Assembly (NCBI GenBank): GCA_023663505.1 | Contig: JAMPHH010000032.1 | Location: 1-33,245, forward strand | DNA: 33,245 bases | From: Muribaculum sp. | Lineage (GTDB): Bacteria; Bacillota; Clostridia; Lachnospirales; Lachnospiraceae | Direction: 5' to 3' | Notes under the pieces: model-generated | The model's input: only the letters and a program-made list of their open reading frames with translations | The model's database searches: none | What the model was told of the DNA's origin: nothing | Program-made: the position numbers and the translations under genes | Shown here: positions 30,759 through 33,245 of the stretch, one piece after another | How positions within the stretch are numbered: the first letter of the stretch is position 1 | Layout: each line of letters begins with the position of its first letter

Positions 30759-31361
30759 ATGATCATTGTGGGAGCAATTGAAGAAATTATTGAGATGGCA
30801 AAAAAGAATAATGGTACAGTTACTACTGCAATGGTGGTTGCGGCAGGGTTTTCGCGCGGAAATATCAAATATCTTGTTGATAAAGGCAGGATTGAGAAAT
30901 CCGACAGAGGTGTTTATATTTTGCCGGAAATTTGGGCTGATGAGATATTCAACTTGCAAAATCGGTTTAAGAGAGGAATTTATTCCCATGAAACAGCATT
31001 GTTTCTATGGGATTTAACAGATAGAACTCCGAATAATTACCATATGACTTTTCCGATGAATTATAATTTGATGAAACCAAAAGGAGAGGACATTCGATGT
31101 ATGCAGTGTAAAAAAGAATTATATGATTTGGGAATAGCAGAAGTATCTACTCCGGCAGGAAATATCGTAAAAGCTTACAGTGTGGAGCGGACTCTTTGTG
31201 ATATATTGAGACCTCGCAACCATGTGGATATTCAGGTAGTGACGGAAGCGTTTAAAGGCTATATAATTAGGTCTGATAAGAATATTCCGCTCTTATCAGA
31301 GTACGCAAAAATTTTAAAGGTCGAGAAAAGACTCAGATCATATCTGGAGGTGCTATTATGA
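30759..31361 (+). CDS. abiEi: Type IV TA system antitoxin AbiEi
   Basis: A 200-residue protein of the AbiEi_4 type. An N-terminal winged helix (IEMAKKNNGTVTTAMVVAAGFSRGNIKYLVDKGRIEKSDRGVYIL) binds DNA; the C-terminal domain (about 70-195) has the pattern RFKRGIYSHETALFLWDLTDRTPNNYHMTFP and SVERTLCDIL. The family neutralises the AbiEii toxin without direct binding and represses its own promoter. The start at ATG 30759 fits family length and the predicted transcript start. The end overlaps the toxin by 4 nt (ATGA). Confidence 0.9.
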   Translation: MIIVGAIEEIIEMAKKNNGTVTTAMVVAAGFSRGNIKYLVDKGRIEKSDRGVYILPEIWADEIFNLQNRFKRGIYSHETALFLWDLTDRTPNNYHMTFPMNYNLMKPKGEDIRCMQCKKELYDLGIAEVSTPAGNIVKAYSVERTLCDILRPRNHVDIQVVTEAFKGYIIRSDKNIPLLSEYAKILKVEKRLRSYLEVLL

Positions 31362-32110
31362 AGAATGCAATGCAGCTAAAGGCAATTATTAAAAATCTTG
31401 CAAAAGAAAAGCATATATCAGCACAGCTTGTAATGCAGAATTTCATGTTGGAGAGGTTATTGGAACGAATATCTGTTTCAGAGTATAAGCAGAATTTTAT
31501 TTTGAAAGGCGGGTTTTTGATTGCAGCAATGGTTGGTCTTGACATTAGAGCAACTATGGATATGGACGCAACAATAAAAGGCATACCTGTAAATGAACAG
31601 ACTGTTCGGGAAATGTTTGAAGAAATTTGTAAAATAGAATTAAATGACGATGTGACATTTATTTTTCGTAGTATTGGAGAAATTCGTGAGGGTGATGAAT
31701 ATAATGGCTATCGAATTTCATTATCTGCAAATTATCAGCCTATGGCAGTTCCCTTGAAACTGGATATTACCACAGGGGATAAGATAACTCCAAAGGAAAT
31801 TGAATATCAGTTCAAACTTCTTTTGGAAGACAGGAGTATTTCGGTGCTTGCCTATAACTTGGAAACAATAATGGCGGAGAAACTGGAAACAGTGATATCC
31901 AGAGGTGACCAGAATACAAGACCGAGAGATTATTACGATATATACATGTTAACTAAGCTGCAATTTTCAAACATAGAGTCTAATGCATTAAGGGCTGCAT
32001 TGAACGCAACAACGGAGAAACGTGGTTCAAAGGCTGTGATTAAGGATTATCGTAGAATTATGGACACTGTTAGAAACAGTGAGATTATGCAGAAGCAATG
32101 GACTAATTAG
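31358..32110 (+). CDS. abiEii: Type IV TA toxin AbiEii (nucleotidyltransferase), probably C-terminally truncated
   Basis: A 250-residue member of the DUF1814 nucleotidyltransferase-like toxins. Motifs: LKGGFLIAAMVGLDIRATMDMD (GG at 51-52, acidic pair Asp68/Asp70), KLDITTGD, and ETIMAEKLETVISRG-DQNTRPRDYYDIY. These toxins modify the 3' end of tRNA or use GTP in phage defence. Family members are usually near 280-310 residues and continue past MQKQW. Here the frame stops at TAG 32110, at the boundary with the transposase unit, so the last 30-50 residues are likely missing through insertion of the IS. Activity of the short form is unknown. Confidence 0.85.
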   Translation: MKNAMQLKAIIKNLAKEKHISAQLVMQNFMLERLLERISVSEYKQNFILKGGFLIAAMVGLDIRATMDMDATIKGIPVNEQTVREMFEEICKIELNDDVTFIFRSIGEIREGDEYNGYRISLSANYQPMAVPLKLDITTGDKITPKEIEYQFKLLLEDRSISVLAYNLETIMAEKLETVISRGDQNTRPRDYYDIYMLTKLQFSNIESNALRAALNATTEKRGSKAVIKDYRRIMDTVRNSEIMQKQWTN

Positions 32111-33245
32111 TGTCTGCTGATTAAGCCACTTTTAGGCTATAGTTTTTGATATGTACCACATAGTAAAAAAATTTCCAAAATGGACGCAAAAGTATTCGTT
32201 TCTGAATCCTGAAAAGATTCGACACGAATACAGATAATGCGATGGATGTCTGTTGGGTTTCCTCCAGCTTGGTCACGATACACCCCAGACCATAACAACG
32301 TTTGCTGCGGCTGAAAAAACGCTCCACTTCAATCCTGTCCGTATTATCAAGCGCATTTGCGCTTTGTGTTCCAGTTTCTTGTCTGTTTTGGCATCTGGTG
32401 ACGGTCTGCCAAGCTTTGGACCCGACAGCCGTATCCCGTATTTTTTACAGTAAGCCCGGTTGTCTCTGGTCCGGTAGATCTGGTCCGCCAGTACCCGCTC
32501 CGGATAGTTACCAGTGCGTGACCTGTACCGTTCCACCGCGCCGACCAGACACCCGCTTTCATTGTACGCGTCAAAGGATACCTTCTCCAGCCGCCCGTAT
32601 CCTTCCCCGTCGATGCTGACATCGAGCTTTGCGCCGAATTCAACGGGGGTTTTTACCTTGCCCCGCACTATGGGGCGTATCCACGGCTGGCTGATGCTCA
32701 CGATCCTGTCCGGCACGGTGTGTACCTTGTTCTCATACATATATTCCTGTTGGGCATACAGCTTGAAGATCGTAAGGATATAAGGGATATCTCTTGTGTC
32801 CGGCACGAAGCCCCGGCTGAAATACCCTTCCATGTAGCCGATGTCCCTGCGCACGTAGGAGAGTTGTCTCCTGATTACCGCCCGTACCTGCTTTTTGTTA
32901 TGTTTCCTGCACTTGGCAAAAGCCAGATATTCTTTCCTTGCTTTCCGGCGGTAACGCCGGGGCAGCTGCAGGCCGTATGATTTACACATACGCTGTATCA
33001 TCTGTTCCAGCTTTTCCCTTGCTTCATTCAGCAGGGAGATATCCTGCGGGTACCGGATGTTTACCGGGGCACACGTCGCGTCGATAATAAGGGTCCCTTT
33101 GTTTGCCCCTTCTTCTTTTGGCATGGCTTTTTCCCTTGTGCCATCCCCGGAAGACGGCGGTCCCGGCCGGTCATCGTCCTTATGGGCAAGGAGATACTCG
33201 TTCGCCTCGTTCAGCATATCCGCCGTGATCCGTTTGCGGAACAGC
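32111..33245 (-). mobile_element. IS5-type insertion sequence, one end visible
   Basis: Only the end downstream of the transposase is in the window, close to 32111 next to the abiEii stop codon. I could not define terminal inverted repeats or a target duplication because the other end lies outside. Confidence 0.65.
32121..33245 (-). pseudogene. IS5-family transposase, frameshifted and cut by the window end
   Basis: The frame enters from beyond 33245 (FRKRITADMLNEANEYLL) and runs to about 32340: a DDE domain with TLIIDATCAPVNIRYP (first Asp) and VLADQIYRTRDNRAYC (second Asp). The expected C-terminal part, DNTDRIEVERFFSRSKRCYGLG ... TSIALSVFVSNLF with the catalytic Glu, is in the -1 frame (about 32370 down to 32121). 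The shift lies between GPKLGRP and DRIEVER, about 32340-32400. It is either a mutation that destroyed the gene or a programmed frameshift; no classic slippery heptamer is seen. The 3' end abuts the shortened abiEii. Confidence 0.8.

Overview
The window looks like the chromosome of a spore-forming clostridial Firmicute, most likely a Lachnospiraceae member. The reasons are: a Bacillus-type yaaO / kinase / yaaR / holB / yaaT(ricT) / yabB / rsmI gene order; two small CotF-like spore coat genes; a DUF6472-type Cys-rich mini-protein behind rsmI; strong AGGAGG-type ribosome binding sites; and tRNAs without encoded CCA. The species assignment is inference.

Layout. 1-201: end of a tRNA-Phe, a complete tRNA-Lys and a terminator. 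254-1828: membrane-anchored L,D-transpeptidase. 1922-11351: a long plus-strand housekeeping run (HD hydrolase, Orn/Lys/Arg decarboxylase-like enzyme, pyruvate kinase, guanylate-kinase-like protein, YaaR, DNA polymerase III delta', RicT with a long repetitive tail, tRNA methyltransferase, RsmI, DUF6472), closed by a strong bidirectional terminator shared with a convergent 1208-residue secreted subtilase carrying Ig-like domains. 15306-15844: two spore-coat-like genes on the minus strand. 16359-17549: a flavin-dependent nitronate monooxygenase/FabK-type enzyme behind a promoter with a FabT-like palindrome. 17614-22576: a response regulator, an intramembrane-sensing kinase and a LolD/MacB-type ABC ATPase with an FtsX-type permease. 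22983-26837: a heterodimeric ABC exporter. From about 26840 the DNA becomes AT-rich and accessory: an AlbA_2/HATPase regulator behind a phased repeat array, two antitoxin-like mini-genes without a toxin, a small acidic protein, a DUF4261-like gene, and an AbiEi/AbiEii type IV toxin-antitoxin pair whose toxin is shortened where a frameshifted IS5-type transposase begins. The IS runs off the end of the window.

The most unusual content is non-coding. At least eight intergenic elements share GTAACNGTT-type ends (consensus GTAACNGTTYAGCCAT), and several hug stop codons. A second element of about 230-280 bp occurs twice (15931-16213 and 22601-22850). It has long terminal arms enclosing two hairpins. 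The two copies differ at seven base-pair positions where both strands of the stem changed together, so the fold itself appears to be maintained. One copy lies inside a perfect-boundary GTAAC element (22577-22900). I cannot match this to a named RNA or MITE family from memory, and it is my main candidate for an undescribed system.

Other regulatory signals read directly from the sequence: six TTGAAGT motifs at 11/11/12/11/11-bp spacing plus one inverted copy upstream of the AlbA_2 gene; a 15-bp perfect inverted repeat enclosing the abiE promoter; a BceR-like TACA-N4-TGTA site before the ABC operon; and a duplicated extended -10 promoter/hairpin unit before ricT.
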